Origin: Leishmania mexicana MHOM/GT/2001/U1103
Taxonomy: Eukaryota > Euglenozoa > Kinetoplastea > Trypanosomatida > Trypanosomatidae
Length of the DNA stretch: 64,000 nucleotides
Assembly (NCBI RefSeq): GCF_000234665.1
Contig: NC_018332.1
Location: forward strand, 976,316-1,040,315
Reading direction: 5' to 3'
Shown here: one piece after another, positions 36,988-46,856 of the stretch
Numbering within the stretch: position 1 is the stretch's first letter
How the letters are laid out: each line of letters begins with the position of its first letter
Program-made: the position numbers and the translations under genes
The notes under the pieces: model-generated
The model's input: only the letters and a program-made list of their open reading frames with translations
The model's database searches: none
Told to the model about the DNA's origin: nothing

Positions 36988-39705
36988 ATGCTTCATCGTT
37001 GCCTGCTGCAACTGGGCAAGACGAAGGGTTCAACAACGCGCCGACACGTGCTGCGGCGTCCGCTGCGCAGATCCGGCAGCAGCGGAAGCGGCGCTGCAGG
37101 TTCCGCTCGTCGCAGCAGCGCACAAGTCAAGGCTTCCGGGTTCTCTGGCTCATCATCCGCTGGCAGCGGCAAAGGCGGCGGTGGCGGGCGGGGCCCGCAC
37201 AATGGCAGCAGTACCTCCACCGATGCTAAAGTAGCGGCTGCCACAGAAGCCGGCAAGGGCGGCGCTGCCTTGCCTCTGGCCACAGATGGTGGGTTCAGCG
37301 GCGCATCTGCGGACACCACTGCCTCATTCTCCGCCTCCGCTCGCCGCCCTCTCTATCGCCTCGCCACAGCCGTTGCCACCGTTGTCGTGCCTCCCACCAC
37401 CAATGCCTACCTGCAAGGCATGAGGCACCTCTTGACTCCTGCGACACCGCCACCGTCCCCCGCGTTGAGCGGGGGCGGGCCGGCGATGCCGTCTGTCTCC
37501 ATCGTGGAGGAGTACTACACCAGCAAGAAGGGCCCCTTGTTCGCCACCGCTGTGGTAGCCGGCACCAACGCCGTTAAGCAGGTGAGCTCGCTCGTCCCCT
37601 TTTGCTATCCGACGCCGATCCAGCGTTGCTCTTTCACCTTCCGTCGTCGCCAGGTGCTCCAGCCGCCGCGACCAGCGCAGATGCCACATCGGGTGGTGCT
37701 GCGTCGCCGAACCTCGGAGCCGGGCCCGCAGCAGAGTCGGCCCGAGTACAGCGTCCTCTACTGCTTCTGCACCGTCGCCACGGAGAACAAAGGAGGGGTG
37801 GAGATGGAGGCGCTGACGGGGGCTATGATGGCCAGCGTCACCCTCTACGACATGCTGAAGGGCCTGCCAGGAGCACAGGAGGATGGCTTGAGCCTGGGGG
37901 AGGCCTTCGTACTTGCCAAGCGTGGCGGCCGCAATGACTTCACCAAGCTGCTGATGTCCGAGCCTGAGTGCCCGCTCGTGGAGAGCGGTCTGCGCTCTGG
38001 AGGATCGGGAATGCACGCCCCCCCGCCTATCAGCGGCGCTGTGAGTGGGGGTGGTGTACAACCACCTACAGGCACCACGCATGCATCGTCATCTGCCGAG
38101 ACGCGTACCGGTACTTCGAGGGCAGCAACGCCGGAGGCCAACGGACATGCTTCGGCAGGTGCAGAGCAAGCGCGAACGGAGAGCCAAGAAGCGTCTGAAG
38201 AGGTGACTGAAGCGGAGGACGACCACTCAGCAGCAAAGCGTGTGATACGCCGTCCAGCGCCTGCGGCAGCGACCGCCCATGACGTCGTCGACGGCTCTGC
38301 TGCCCCTGGCGATGCTGACGCGTGGTGGCGCTCATCAAAGCATGAGAAGAGGTTGCAAGAGCTCTACCCGCGTCGCAAATACGGTGACAATGCACGCCTC
38401 GTTCCACCGGGCCCCACGTCCGTGACTCCGGTCAGCTCTGTAACGAGGGCACGCACGCGCACTAGCCCTTCGGGGTCCTCAGACAGCGGCGCTGAGGTGG
38501 CTGCGGCACCTGCTGCTGTCTTGGCTGCGCGGCCGAAGCTGGCGTCTAAGGCGAGTATGATCCGCGATGGACAAGCCTCCGCAGCAGGCAAGGGGCCAGC
38601 CGCAACGGCCGCGCTGCCCAAAGCCGCTCGCAGGCCTGAGCCTACAGGCAGCATCGATGAGGCAGATGAGGCTGACGAGGAGGACGACATGATAGAGCAC
38701 CGCCGGCCACCGAATCGCTCCCGGCTGGCCAAGAAGTCTGCACGGGCAGCTGTTTCCGCAGTCGAGGTCGACGATGAGGATGATGGTAAGTCGGCAGCCG
38801 CAGCTGAAGCGGAGGAGGAGGAGGAGGCTGAGGAGGAGGCGGTGACGACGACAGCCACTGCAGTCTATGAGGCCGACGAAGAGGAAGGGGCGGCGATGAC
38901 GGCAGCCGCCAAAAAGCGCAGGCGCGGCACGGCGGTCACCGCGGCGCCCAAGAGCCACGCCACCACTATCGCCGCCAAGTCGTCGTTCTCTGGAAAACGC
39001 ACCCAGACAGGGCACAAGCGTTACCTTGCAGAGATGGAAGATGAGGCTGCAGTCGCTGAAGAGGACGAGGACACGGCAGAGGACGACGAAGGTGCGGACG
39101 AGGAGGCGCGCATGCCGGTCAAGGGCAGTGCAGCGGCAGCCGCACGCAAAGCGCATGCCCACGGCAGCGTGACAGGAAAGCGGGCTGGCAAGGCCGCCAT
39201 CGAGGTTCCCTCGCGTAGCATTGGGGCCAGCGGCCGCAAGCAGCGCGCGGGACGCGTTACGCCGAGAAAAAGTCGAGCGTCCGCGGAGCCGGACGACTAT
39301 CATGGCGCCGAGGACATGAGTGCCCCTGAGGAGAAAGAGAATGTCGAGGAGGGCGACACTGCCGCAGGGGAGGATGACGACGATGCCGTCTCTCTCGCTG
39401 TTGACAGGCGGCGTGGTAAAGCGGCGGTGAAGCAGATCCGCCCAGCCGCGCCGAAGAAGGGCGGGACCATGCGGCCTGTCCGGCACGACTCCTGGGATGT
39501 CGGCTTCAGTCGGCGGAGCCGCCACGTCGCTGGCGACGGCGATGGCGACGAAGAGCACGAAGACGCAGTGGAGGAGGAGGAGGCGGCGGCAGAGACTATC
39601 GATGAGGAAGGCGAAGGGGACGAGGCGGAGGACGTGCCACCACTACCGCCGCTGCGCAAGAAACTGAAGAAGCCGCTGAAGCGTGCAGCACCGAAGAGGC
39701 GGTAG
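36988..39705 (+). CDS. MoaC-like domain fused to long charged tail
   Basis: A 905-residue protein starting MLHRCLLQLGKTKGSTTRRH, Arg-rich and free of acidic residues, so it looks like a mitochondrial targeting sequence. Residues about 170-325 match MoaC (cyclic pyranopterin monophosphate synthase): KKGPLFATAVVAGTNAVKQV, LVPFCYP, GGVEMEALTGAMMASVTLYD with MLK, and the end ...LAKRGGRNDF. In MoaC, conserved K, H, E, D and K residues form the active site of molybdenum-cofactor synthesis. Here K181 of KKG, the VEMEAL glutamates, D288 and K291 are kept, but the histidine of PLCHP is tyrosine (Y207) and KGD is KGP. Residues 330-905 are disordered, with alternating acidic runs and Lys/Arg/Ala patches, ending KKLKKPLKRAAPKRR. 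A normal MoaC is about 160 residues. Either a divergent enzyme or a reused fold is possible. The start was chosen for the splice acceptor 38 nt upstream. Confidence 0.8.
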   Translation: MLHRCLLQLGKTKGSTTRRHVLRRPLRRSGSSGSGAAGSARRSSAQVKASGFSGSSSAGSGKGGGGGRGPHNGSSTSTDAKVAAATEAGKGGAALPLATDGGFSGASADTTASFSASARRPLYRLATAVATVVVPPTTNAYLQGMRHLLTPATPPPSPALSGGGPAMPSVSIVEEYYTSKKGPLFATAVVAGTNAVKQVSSLVPFCYPTPIQRCSFTFRRRQVLQPPRPAQMPHRVVLRRRTSEPGPQQSRPEYSVLYCFCTVATENKGGVEMEALTGAMMASVTLYDMLKGLPGAQEDGLSLGEAFVLAKRGGRNDFTKLLMSEPECPLVESGLRSGGSGMHAPPPISGAVSGGGVQPPTGTTHASSSAETRTGTSRAATPEANGHASAGAEQARTESQEASEEVTEAEDDHSAAKRVIRRPAPAAATAHDVVDGSAAPGDADAWWRSSKHEKRLQELYPRRKYGDNARLVPPGPTSVTPVSSVTRARTRTSPSGSSDSGAEVAAAPAAVLAARPKLASKASMIRDGQASAAGKGPAATAALPKAARRPEPTGSIDEADEADEEDDMIEHRRPPNRSRLAKKSARAAVSAVEVDDEDDGKSAAAAEAEEEEEAEEEAVTTTATAVYEADEEEGAAMTAAAKKRRRGTAVTAAPKSHATTIAAKSSFSGKRTQTGHKRYLAEMEDEAAVAEEDEDTAEDDEGADEEARMPVKGSAAAAARKAHAHGSVTGKRAGKAAIEVPSRSIGASGRKQRAGRVTPRKSRASAEPDDYHGAEDMSAPEEKENVEEGDTAAGEDDDDAVSLAVDRRRGKAAVKQIRPAAPKKGGTMRPVRHDSWDVGFSRRSRHVAGDGDGDEEHEDAVEEEEAAAETIDEEGEGDEAEDVPPLPPLRKKLKKPLKRAAPKRR

Positions 39706-40795
39706 GCGATCGGCATCGGCGAGAGGAAGGTGGGGAAGAGGGGGAGGAGCGCGCAGCCTGCTTCAGCAACTCACGCACGCAGGTGCGCGTGTCATGCCGC
39801 ATGAGATGATGGCTCTCCCACTCGTTCAACGCACAGTGAGGTTTCCTTCACTCCCGCCGTGAGTGGCTCTGCGGCTCTGCGCCCTCCCTCCGTCATCCGA
39901 CACGAGAACATGATAGCAAGACGCAACAAGGAGGCACGCCTTCATCCGTGCGAGCGATGGGGAAGCGCGAGAAACCCCGTTGCGGAGGATCTGTGCAACC
40001 CTCTTCCGACTTTCTATCCATCCATGTCGCTCCTGCTTCTCCCCCTTTTCATGTGTGTCTGCATGTGCCCTGTTCCAGGAGACGCGAGCGGGGTCGGCGC
40101 GCCGCCGCTGCCGCCCACTCTCTGCATCTCTGTCACTCCCTCTGCCTCTGTGTGTCGTGCGTCATTCCCTCTTGTGCTTCTGTTTTACTTGGTCTCCCTA
40201 GACGGTCCATGATGGCTGTCGAGCTACTTAGCTGAAAAGGGAAGCTGCTCAGTGTGCTTGCATGCGTCCCTGCCGGTACCCGTCCGTGTGGGTCTTCCTC
40301 CGCATTCGGCGAGCGTGAGCGCGGAATGCGAGGAGGAGGGGGGACAGTTGTCGGATGAGGCAGGAGCTGACTTTGTCGACTCGAGCGGGCTTCCGTGTGT
40401 GACTTGCACCGCTGTTTCACTGAGTGTGAAAGAGAGCAGCCGGCCCACAACGCTATTGCCCCCCCTACGTATGTTCTGGCTCACCTTCATGAGCGCTATG
40501 CGAAGGTTTTGACGCCGGCCACCCACGTGCCGCTGACCTGCTCCGTCGACTTCCCAGCATACGAAAGCAGGAGCCACCGCTGACTTCCTCCCCTCCCGTC
40601 TCCCTCTTGCCTTTTCCGCTGTGCTCCGCATCGACCTCTCCCCCCTCCCCTCCACACACACAACACGTGGGTGCGCGCAGATAAAGCCAACGCTCCCTGA
40701 CCCTCTTCCCTTTTCTCAGCCCTCTGCCCCACTCGCCCCCTCCGACACCGACACCGCCCCGCCTTCTTCCTCCCGTTCCTTTCTTCGCCGCGCAA
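39706..40795 (+). other. intergenic spacer (1.09 kb)
   Basis: No gene seen. It is mostly mixed sequence. A small imperfect inverted repeat (CGCATTC/GAATGCG) lies near 40310-40345. Strong T/C enrichment runs from 40580 to the next ATG. Confidence 0.6.
40690..40719 (+). promoter_or_regulatory. probable spliced-leader acceptor for acid phosphatase
   Basis: The tract CCCTCTTCCCTTTTCTCAG ends at AG 40718-40719, 76 nt before the ATG at 40796. Confidence 0.5.
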
Positions 40796-42448
40796 ATGCC
40801 GAAGCCTGCTGTGGTGCACTCGCTTCTGCCGCACAGCATGCGCCGGGTGTACGTGCTGGTGGCCGTGGCAGCGCTGCTGGCTGCTGTGCACCTGCCGACC
40901 CCCTCACGCGGCAGCGTGGAGTGGGTACTACAGCAGGTGCAGGTGCTGCACCGCCACGGTTCGCGCTCGGCGGTACCAACCTACAACACAACGGCCATCT
41001 GCGGCTCGACGCCGTGCGGGTTCCTGAACCCGGAAGGCGAGATGATGATGCGGAACATGGGCAGCTTCCTGCGCACGCGCTACAACACAGACGAGACCGT
41101 GGTGGATGAGCCGTTCCTGCTGTCGTCGGACTACGATCTCAGCGTTGTGGAGTCGCGCTCCACGGATATGGAGCGCACGCTGCAGAGCGCTCACATGCTC
41201 CTTGCTGGGATGTTCCCGAACGAGAGCCGACTGCTCCCCGCCATCCACACTGTGCCAATGTCTCAGGACATGATGCTATACACCTTCTCGCAGCCGTGGG
41301 TTGCGCTGTATACGACGTACGCAGGCGCCGCTCAGTCGGCGCGCATGAACCCCACGATTGACCGCTACTTTCCCGACTGGACGGAGCTCAGGGATCTCGG
41401 TGCGGCGGTGTGGAGTGAGGGCTACTGCTCCAACTACACGACACGCCTGGGCTGTGCCATCATGGTGTACGATATCTCCAGCGCCAAGCTTGCTGTGGGC
41501 GAGTTGCCGGTCGGTGTTGCCGCCCGGTACGACGACCTGCGTGAGATTATCGCAGAGTGGTACCGCGGGATGTGGCACTACGACCCCAGCAACTCCTTCT
41601 CTGTGCAGCAGGGCGGGCGCGGGCAGCTGTTCCTGAAGCAGGTGGTGGAGAACATGGATGACTTTGTCGCTGGTCGCAACACATACAAGGTGATGCATTA
41701 CAGCGGCCACGACATTTCTCTGGGGGCCGTGTGGGGCACACTGGGCGACAAAGGTGTGCACGCGATGCAGCCTCCCTACGCGCAGGCGTTTGTGCTTGAG
41801 CTTGTGAAGAATGCGAGGAGCGGCGAGTACGGGGTGCGCGTGCTTCGTGGGTGGCCTGGCCAGACCCCCGACACCGGGTTCACTTTCTCCTGGGACCCGA
41901 CGTGGCAGCTGCAGTGCCAGCGCAGCAACGGGATGAACTATGCTGCGACGGACAACCTGTGCCCGCTGGAGGACTTCCGGCGCTATGTTTCGTGGACGGT
42001 GGGAACGGACCCACGCGGGATGTGTCTGCTGGATGAGGAGACGTCTGCTGTGCTGGGCTGCCCGGCGATTGAAGAGGAGCAGACCGTCTCTGTGGCGCTG
42101 CCCGAGTCATGCTTGCTGTACCGCTCGGCGTGCCCCGCGTATGCGTGCGCGCCCGGCTACGTTCTATCCGCGCCGGGGTCGCAGTGCAAGTGCACGTCTG
42201 CTTCGTGCCTGGACGTAGGCGGCCACGGGAGCGGTAACCTCGTGAACTTGACGGTGAAGATGTCCGGCGTGTCTGCAGGCGCTGTTGCCGGCATCTCGAT
42301 CGGGATGTTCTGCGTAGGTGCAGCTTTTTCCGTTGCGGCGTCGCTGATCGTGCTGGCGCTGATGAACCGCGGCGGCGGCTTTGTGCACCGCTTGGGGCCC
42401 CACGACAAGTCCCTAGCGCATGTCGAGCCGCTTCGTCAGGACCTGTAG
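40796..42448 (+). CDS. MBAP: membrane-bound histidine acid phosphatase
   Basis: A 550-residue type I membrane protein. A signal peptide core lies at about 16-33 (RRVYVLVAVAALLAAVHL); an internal ATG at 40838 would start right at it. The catalytic motif LHRHGSRS (R53, H54, G55) supplies the nucleophilic histidine of the histidine acid phosphatase family, and SGHDIS (H305, D306) supplies the proton donor. NTT, NYT, NES and NLT sequons suggest N-glycosylation, and a Cys-rich segment (about 440-475) precedes the membrane. One transmembrane helix at about 490-520 (AVAGISIGMFCVGAAFSVAA) is followed by a short cytoplasmic tail ending HVEPLRQDL. Leishmania membrane-bound acid phosphatases cycle through the endosomal/flagellar-pocket system; the tail could carry a sorting signal. 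All catalytic residues appear intact. Confidence 0.95.
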   Translation: MPKPAVVHSLLPHSMRRVYVLVAVAALLAAVHLPTPSRGSVEWVLQQVQVLHRHGSRSAVPTYNTTAICGSTPCGFLNPEGEMMMRNMGSFLRTRYNTDETVVDEPFLLSSDYDLSVVESRSTDMERTLQSAHMLLAGMFPNESRLLPAIHTVPMSQDMMLYTFSQPWVALYTTYAGAAQSARMNPTIDRYFPDWTELRDLGAAVWSEGYCSNYTTRLGCAIMVYDISSAKLAVGELPVGVAARYDDLREIIAEWYRGMWHYDPSNSFSVQQGGRGQLFLKQVVENMDDFVAGRNTYKVMHYSGHDISLGAVWGTLGDKGVHAMQPPYAQAFVLELVKNARSGEYGVRVLRGWPGQTPDTGFTFSWDPTWQLQCQRSNGMNYAATDNLCPLEDFRRYVSWTVGTDPRGMCLLDEETSAVLGCPAIEEEQTVSVALPESCLLYRSACPAYACAPGYVLSAPGSQCKCTSASCLDVGGHGSGNLVNLTVKMSGVSAGAVAGISIGMFCVGAAFSVAASLIVLALMNRGGGFVHRLGPHDKSLAHVEPLRQDL

Positions 42449-43871
42449 GTTCATCACGGCCCGCGCATGTGCAGCGGCACGGCCGCCGGCGGCCTGCGTG
42501 GCACTGCGTCGACGGCGGATGACCCCCCCTTCCTCCTCCTTGCCCCCTCCCCCCATCTTCCTATTCCTTCCCGCCTGTGAGCGTTTTCCCGACACAATGC
42601 GCCATTCTTTTCGTTGACTCACCTGTCCCGTGTGTGCGTGCCGGTGCGTGGGGTGACGATGATGGTGTGCAGGACTGGAGTGCGTGCGTGCACGTCGGTG
42701 CACACGCTGCGCACCGTCACCGCTACTATCCTGTTGCCTATCGTCACCCCGCTGCGGCCGCGGGCGCGCCGTATAATAACTCTGTGGCGGGTGCGCGTGA
42801 GGGCACGCAAGTGTGCACCCTTCCCTTTCGCTCCCCGGTCCCCTAATACTAAGCCCCCTCCCGTCTCTGTGAGGCCGTGTGCGGGTGTGTGCGTCGTGTG
42901 TTCTACATCGCGTGCGGGGGTGCCTGTTGGCAGGGTACGCAGGTCATCTACTGCCCTCTCTGCGCGGATGTGAGCAGGAACAGACAATGACACATAACGC
43001 ACGCCTTGGCACACACGAGGGGTGTGAGTGACCTGTGGGAGACGGAGTAGCATCAGTAGCGCGGAAGCGTGGCACAGGGGGGGGACGCATTGCGCCCCTC
43101 TGTGCGCTGCTTCTCATGCTCTCGCTCTCTCGCTCACTCGCCGTTGCCCCCCTCTGCGCCGTATCAGCTGACGTATTTTTTCCCTGTCCTCCCCCCTCCC
43201 CTCCCCTCCCCTCCCTGGGCCGCTTGTCGGTGCTGTATCCCATCTCTCACGGCCCCCCGCGTGCGCTGTGGTCTTTTCGCCTATGTTTCTGATTCACAAT
43301 GACTTTAGAGGACTCAGAGAGGGAAGCGGGAGGACGCGGCGCAGCTGCCGGCTCACCCCCCCCCCCCGCGCGCGACTGTCCCATGCCTTGTGGTCCAGAA
43401 ATCGAATCCGTGCGGCAGGCGTGATTGCTGCCACAGGCGTTTGTGGTCTTCCCTTCCTCCCGTCACCGCGTCATGTCCGCCCGCCCCCCGTCTCCAATGT
43501 TTCCTCGCGCTTTCCCTTTAGCCCCAGCACTTGAGTCGAAGTCTCTCCGTGCGTTTCGGCTTCGTTCTTTCTTCGCCCTTTTTTTCTCATGTTCCCTGGC
43601 GCGCTGCATTTCCCTCCCCGAACGTTGTGTGGGGAGGGTGCGGATGGGGAGACGCGCTGCCGCTCCGTCGCATCCCGTGATAGATCGCCGGCCAGGCATG
43701 TGTGCGTGTGTGTGCTTTTCTCACTCTCTCTGTCTCTCTCTGTGTGCGTGTGTGTGCAGAACTTGTTCGCCGTATGGAGTCTGCAAGCGCCTCAGCGGTG
43801 CTAGAATCACCACGGGAGGGGCGGAGGGGGGGAGGGAGAGCGGTGCCTGCACGGAGGTATCCCGATATATA

Positions 43872-43956
43872 GAGCGCACACACGCACACACATCTCCCTA
43901 TATCTCTCTCTATATATCTATATATATATATATTGGTGTGTGTGTCTCTTGTGCTC
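43872..43956 (+). repeat. imperfect CA/TG inverted repeat with TA-rich loop
   Basis: The left arm begins GAGCGCACACACGCACACAC and the right arm ends GTGTGTGTCTCTTGTGCTC, separated by TCTCCC and TA-rich sequence. Pairing is imperfect and partly a by-product of CA and TG runs. Confidence 0.5.
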
Positions 43957-44685
43957 AAGCGTATATCTTGTGCAGAGAGTGCACGCACGTTGTTTCTGTT
44001 CGCTGTATGGCCTTGTCACGGGTTACTGCGTGTTGTTCCGTCGGCGCGATGTCTCGTGGACGTTTCTTCGCTGCGTGACGGGGCGGAAAGAAAACAAAAT
44101 GCTTCTCCCCCTCCTCCTGTTGCGTGGCTGTGCGTGCATGCCCTGCGTCTCGCGCGGCTGAGGCCATCGCGACGCGCAAGCATGGGGGCCAATTGCACGG
44201 CTTGGCGGCCGTGGCAATGTGCGATGGAGGGCTGTGCTCAACTGATAACGTGCGGCTGCACTGTGAGGACATACGTTTGGTATCACGGTCAGTCAGCGGA
44301 CTGCTGGCCACGTACGTGCAAGCCCACAATCAGCTCTGCCAGGAATAGATGGGCCACCTGCACATGTGCTGTATGGGTGTGCCTGCGTGACTTGCGGTTC
44401 GCTCACTGTGCGTTGCTTGTCACGTGGCGTGGCCGACTGCCCCTTCGTTGCTCTCCTTCTCCTCCATCTTACGCCCCCTTCCTGCGGGTGCCCCTCAGCT
44501 CTTGCCTTCTCCCGCCATCTGCGTCCTCCCATCTCGACAGTTCGCCTCCGACCTTGCCGCACACCTTTGCAAGTTCTGTTCGGGCATTCCTCCACTGCGG
44601 CAGAAGCGGTTCTCTTGCTCTCTTCCCTGCGACAGCGGTCACTTTCTTTTCAACGGTGCGTTGGCATCGTTGCCTCATCACACGG

Positions 44686-44686
44686 C

Positions 44687-44714
<28 letters not shown>
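44686..44714 (+). repeat. CA dinucleotide microsatellite
   Basis: Continuous CA run of nearly 30 nt upstream of the MsrB gene. Confidence 0.9.
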
Positions 44715-44717
<3 letters not shown>

Positions 44718-45075
44718 GTACACGGAACTTCATCAGTCGGGTCGGCTTTGCCCACCAGCGCTCATCATTCTGCGTCGTCTGTCGAACGACTCCCCTCCCC
44801 TCTCCTCCCCCTATATGCCAAGCCGCACATCTTGGCACGCGACCTCTCTATTCTCTTCTCACCGTGGGCTCACTACTCTGCCCGTGACGGTGTCAGGATA
44901 CCTGCGATCAACCGTTTCCTTGGCTTCTCAGGCACGCGACAAGTGTGCGCTCGTGCGACGCCGCCGCGTAATCTTTGTGGGCGCGACTGCCTCTTCTTCT
45001 TTCTTCAGCGCGCCCAACGGCGTTGACGCTGTCGCCGCCGGTGCTCCGTATCAACGTCGGCAATTTCGCTTGGGC

Positions 45076-45516
45076 ATGACCACGCCGAAGACGAACTGCG
45101 CTGGGCCGCAGGAGAAGGATGGGTCAAAGGACATGAGCGATGAGGAGTGGAGGCGTGTCCTCACAGCACAGCAGTACTATATTCTGCGCGAGAAGGGCAC
45201 GGACCCTGTTGGTGGGAAGTATGACGACGTCTTCGACGAGGGGGAGTACGTGTGCGCCGGGTGCAAGACACCGCTTTACCTGTCTTCCATGAAATTCGCC
45301 TGCGGCTGTGGCTGGCCTGGGTTTTACGACTGCATCCCCAAACGGGTGCGCGAGCAGCCGGACAAGGACGGCCGCCGTGTCGAGATTGTCTGCAACGCGT
45401 GCAACAGCCACCTCGGTCACGTCTTCCGTAGGGAGGGCTTCCGCAACCCACCACCGAATGAGCGGCACTGCGTGAACAGCACCTCCATCATACTTCGGCC
45501 CACGCAGCAGTCCTAA
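45076..45516 (+). CDS. msrB: peptide methionine-R-sulfoxide reductase
   Basis: A 146-residue MsrB starting MTTPKTNCAGPQEKDGSKDM. It reduces methionine-R-sulfoxide in oxidised proteins. Zinc-binding CxxC pairs are C60/C63 (YVCAGC) and C106/C109 (VCNACN). The family signatures CGCGWPGF, SHLGHVF and ERHCVNSTS are present, the last holding the catalytic cysteine C132. The upstream frame is open without stops to an ATG at 44815, which would add 87 residues (MPSRTSWHATSLFSSHRGLT...) of Ser/Arg-rich, acid-poor character resembling a mitochondrial presequence. The short form is cytosolic-looking; the long form could be mitochondrial. I report the short form because it begins at the normal family N-terminus. 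Confidence 0.93.
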   Translation: MTTPKTNCAGPQEKDGSKDMSDEEWRRVLTAQQYYILREKGTDPVGGKYDDVFDEGEYVCAGCKTPLYLSSMKFACGCGWPGFYDCIPKRVREQPDKDGRRVEIVCNACNSHLGHVFRREGFRNPPPNERHCVNSTSIILRPTQQS

Positions 45517-46856
45517 GCCCGCCAAAGAGGTGTGGGCGAGTCGTTGCCCCCCCTCCCCCTCTATCGCGGGCCTGTCCACGTCGTCTGTCATCACACACAC
45601 ACAGACATACACGTTATATACAGGTGTGTGCGTGTGTGTGACGTGTGATGACAGACACCGGCGCACTCCCATAGCTCTTCCAACAATATATACGCGAACC
45701 CGCGATCTCTGCTTCTCTTGTTGCAGCGCTGACTTCTCTTTCCCTTCTCCGTTCTTGCTGCAGTGTCGGCGCCGTGTGTTGGGGGGGGGTCGTGTGGGTG
45801 TTGAACCCATGGCGCAGGAGAGGAGAGGGCAGCGGAGGCGATGGTGCAGGAGCGCAAGTGAACGGCGTAGCTTGGGAGGCGGCATCATGGCAGCCGCAAA
45901 ACATGCATACGCCGCATGATGCAGCTCTTGATCCTTGTCCTCGCCTCCCCCTCCTCCGCCCTGGTTCTTGCCCTCGACTCCCCCACCCCCTTCCTCCGTC
46001 CTGTGTATGCGTGTGCACATCAGTGTTTCTGCGCACAACTGCTGTTTTACCTTTCCTATTTCTCTGTAGACGCTGCCCTTCTCTGCGCCTCACTATTCAT
46101 CTGTCGGCATGGCTGTGTGCGACGGGCGGCGCAGCGTGACGCTACACAACACACGTAAACGCATACCATCATAACCCCCCCCCCCACACACACACGTGTA
46201 CGCTCTCCCCTGCGTAACGCCATGCTCTCTACCGCCTGCTTAAGGGAGCTCCATCGAGCATGACGGCGCGCTGTCTACGCACACTGGTTTGTATAGTGCG
46301 CAGTACGGAGGCGACGCCCCCGCTCAACGTCTCTGCTCCCTCCGGCGTGTGAGGCGCTACTCGGTGGGTCAGCAAAAGGCGGTGGAAAGCGGGAGGGAAA
46401 AGACGCCCGATGCTTTTCACCCTCCCCCCAATCCCAGTCTCTGCCACCCCCTCTCCTGTCCTCGCTGCTCATCGCCATGTCTCCCTCCCTCCCTCCCTCA
46501 CACGCACACACACGCGGGGACCCATCGCCGCATACTTGCCTTCGCTGCTGTTGCTTCTCCTTTTCTCGTGCGTGGTTGGCTATTGTGCACAGTGGTGCAC
46601 GTGTGAGAGAGATACCCAGATAAGTAGAGACGACGACAGCACGTGCGTGTCTGCATGCAAGCCACCTGCGTCCCCACCTTCTCCTCCCTTGCTTCTATCA
46701 GTCGAACACACGCAGGCATCTCTCTATTCACATCAGCACACCTTGGGGTTCACAGGGTAAGAAGGCTGCCAGACGAATTGCACGTGCGGTACACCCCCTC
46801 ACCCACGCCAGCGCCTACACCTCCTCCCTTCACCTGCCCTGTGTTGAAGGTGAACC
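45517..46856 (+). other. intergenic spacer (1.34 kb)
   Basis: No gene seen. It holds a strong inverted repeat at 45583-45656, a C run near 46177-46187, CA runs, and a T/C tract at about 46672-46699 with AG at 46700-46701, a candidate acceptor for the phosphatase gene. Confidence 0.6.
45583..45656 (+). repeat. inverted repeat, predicted stem-loop in MsrB 3' flank
   Basis: The left arm GTCTGTCATCACAC (45583-45596) is the exact reverse complement of the right arm GTGTGATGACAGAC (45643-45656). Inside them CA-rich and TG-rich sequences allow further imperfect pairing toward a TATA-containing loop. It begins 67 nt after the stop codon, so it would lie in the 3' UTR. Confidence 0.8.

Larger units (their letters stand above)
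42449..45075 (+). other. longest intergenic spacer (2.6 kb)
   Basis: No gene called; open frames here have the Ser/Arg/Cys/Pro composition of simple sequence. It contains CCCCT-type repeats near 43190-43217, a C9 run near 43365, a TA-rich segment at 43914-43934 inside an imperfect CA/TG inverted repeat (43872-43956), and a CA run at 44686-44714. An in-frame extension of MsrB reaches back to an ATG at 44815. Confidence 0.55.

Noticed and set aside
36683..37234. frame beginning with a Thr/Ile run from the CAC/CAT array
   Set aside because: Translation of a microsatellite; its second half overlaps the real gene in another frame.
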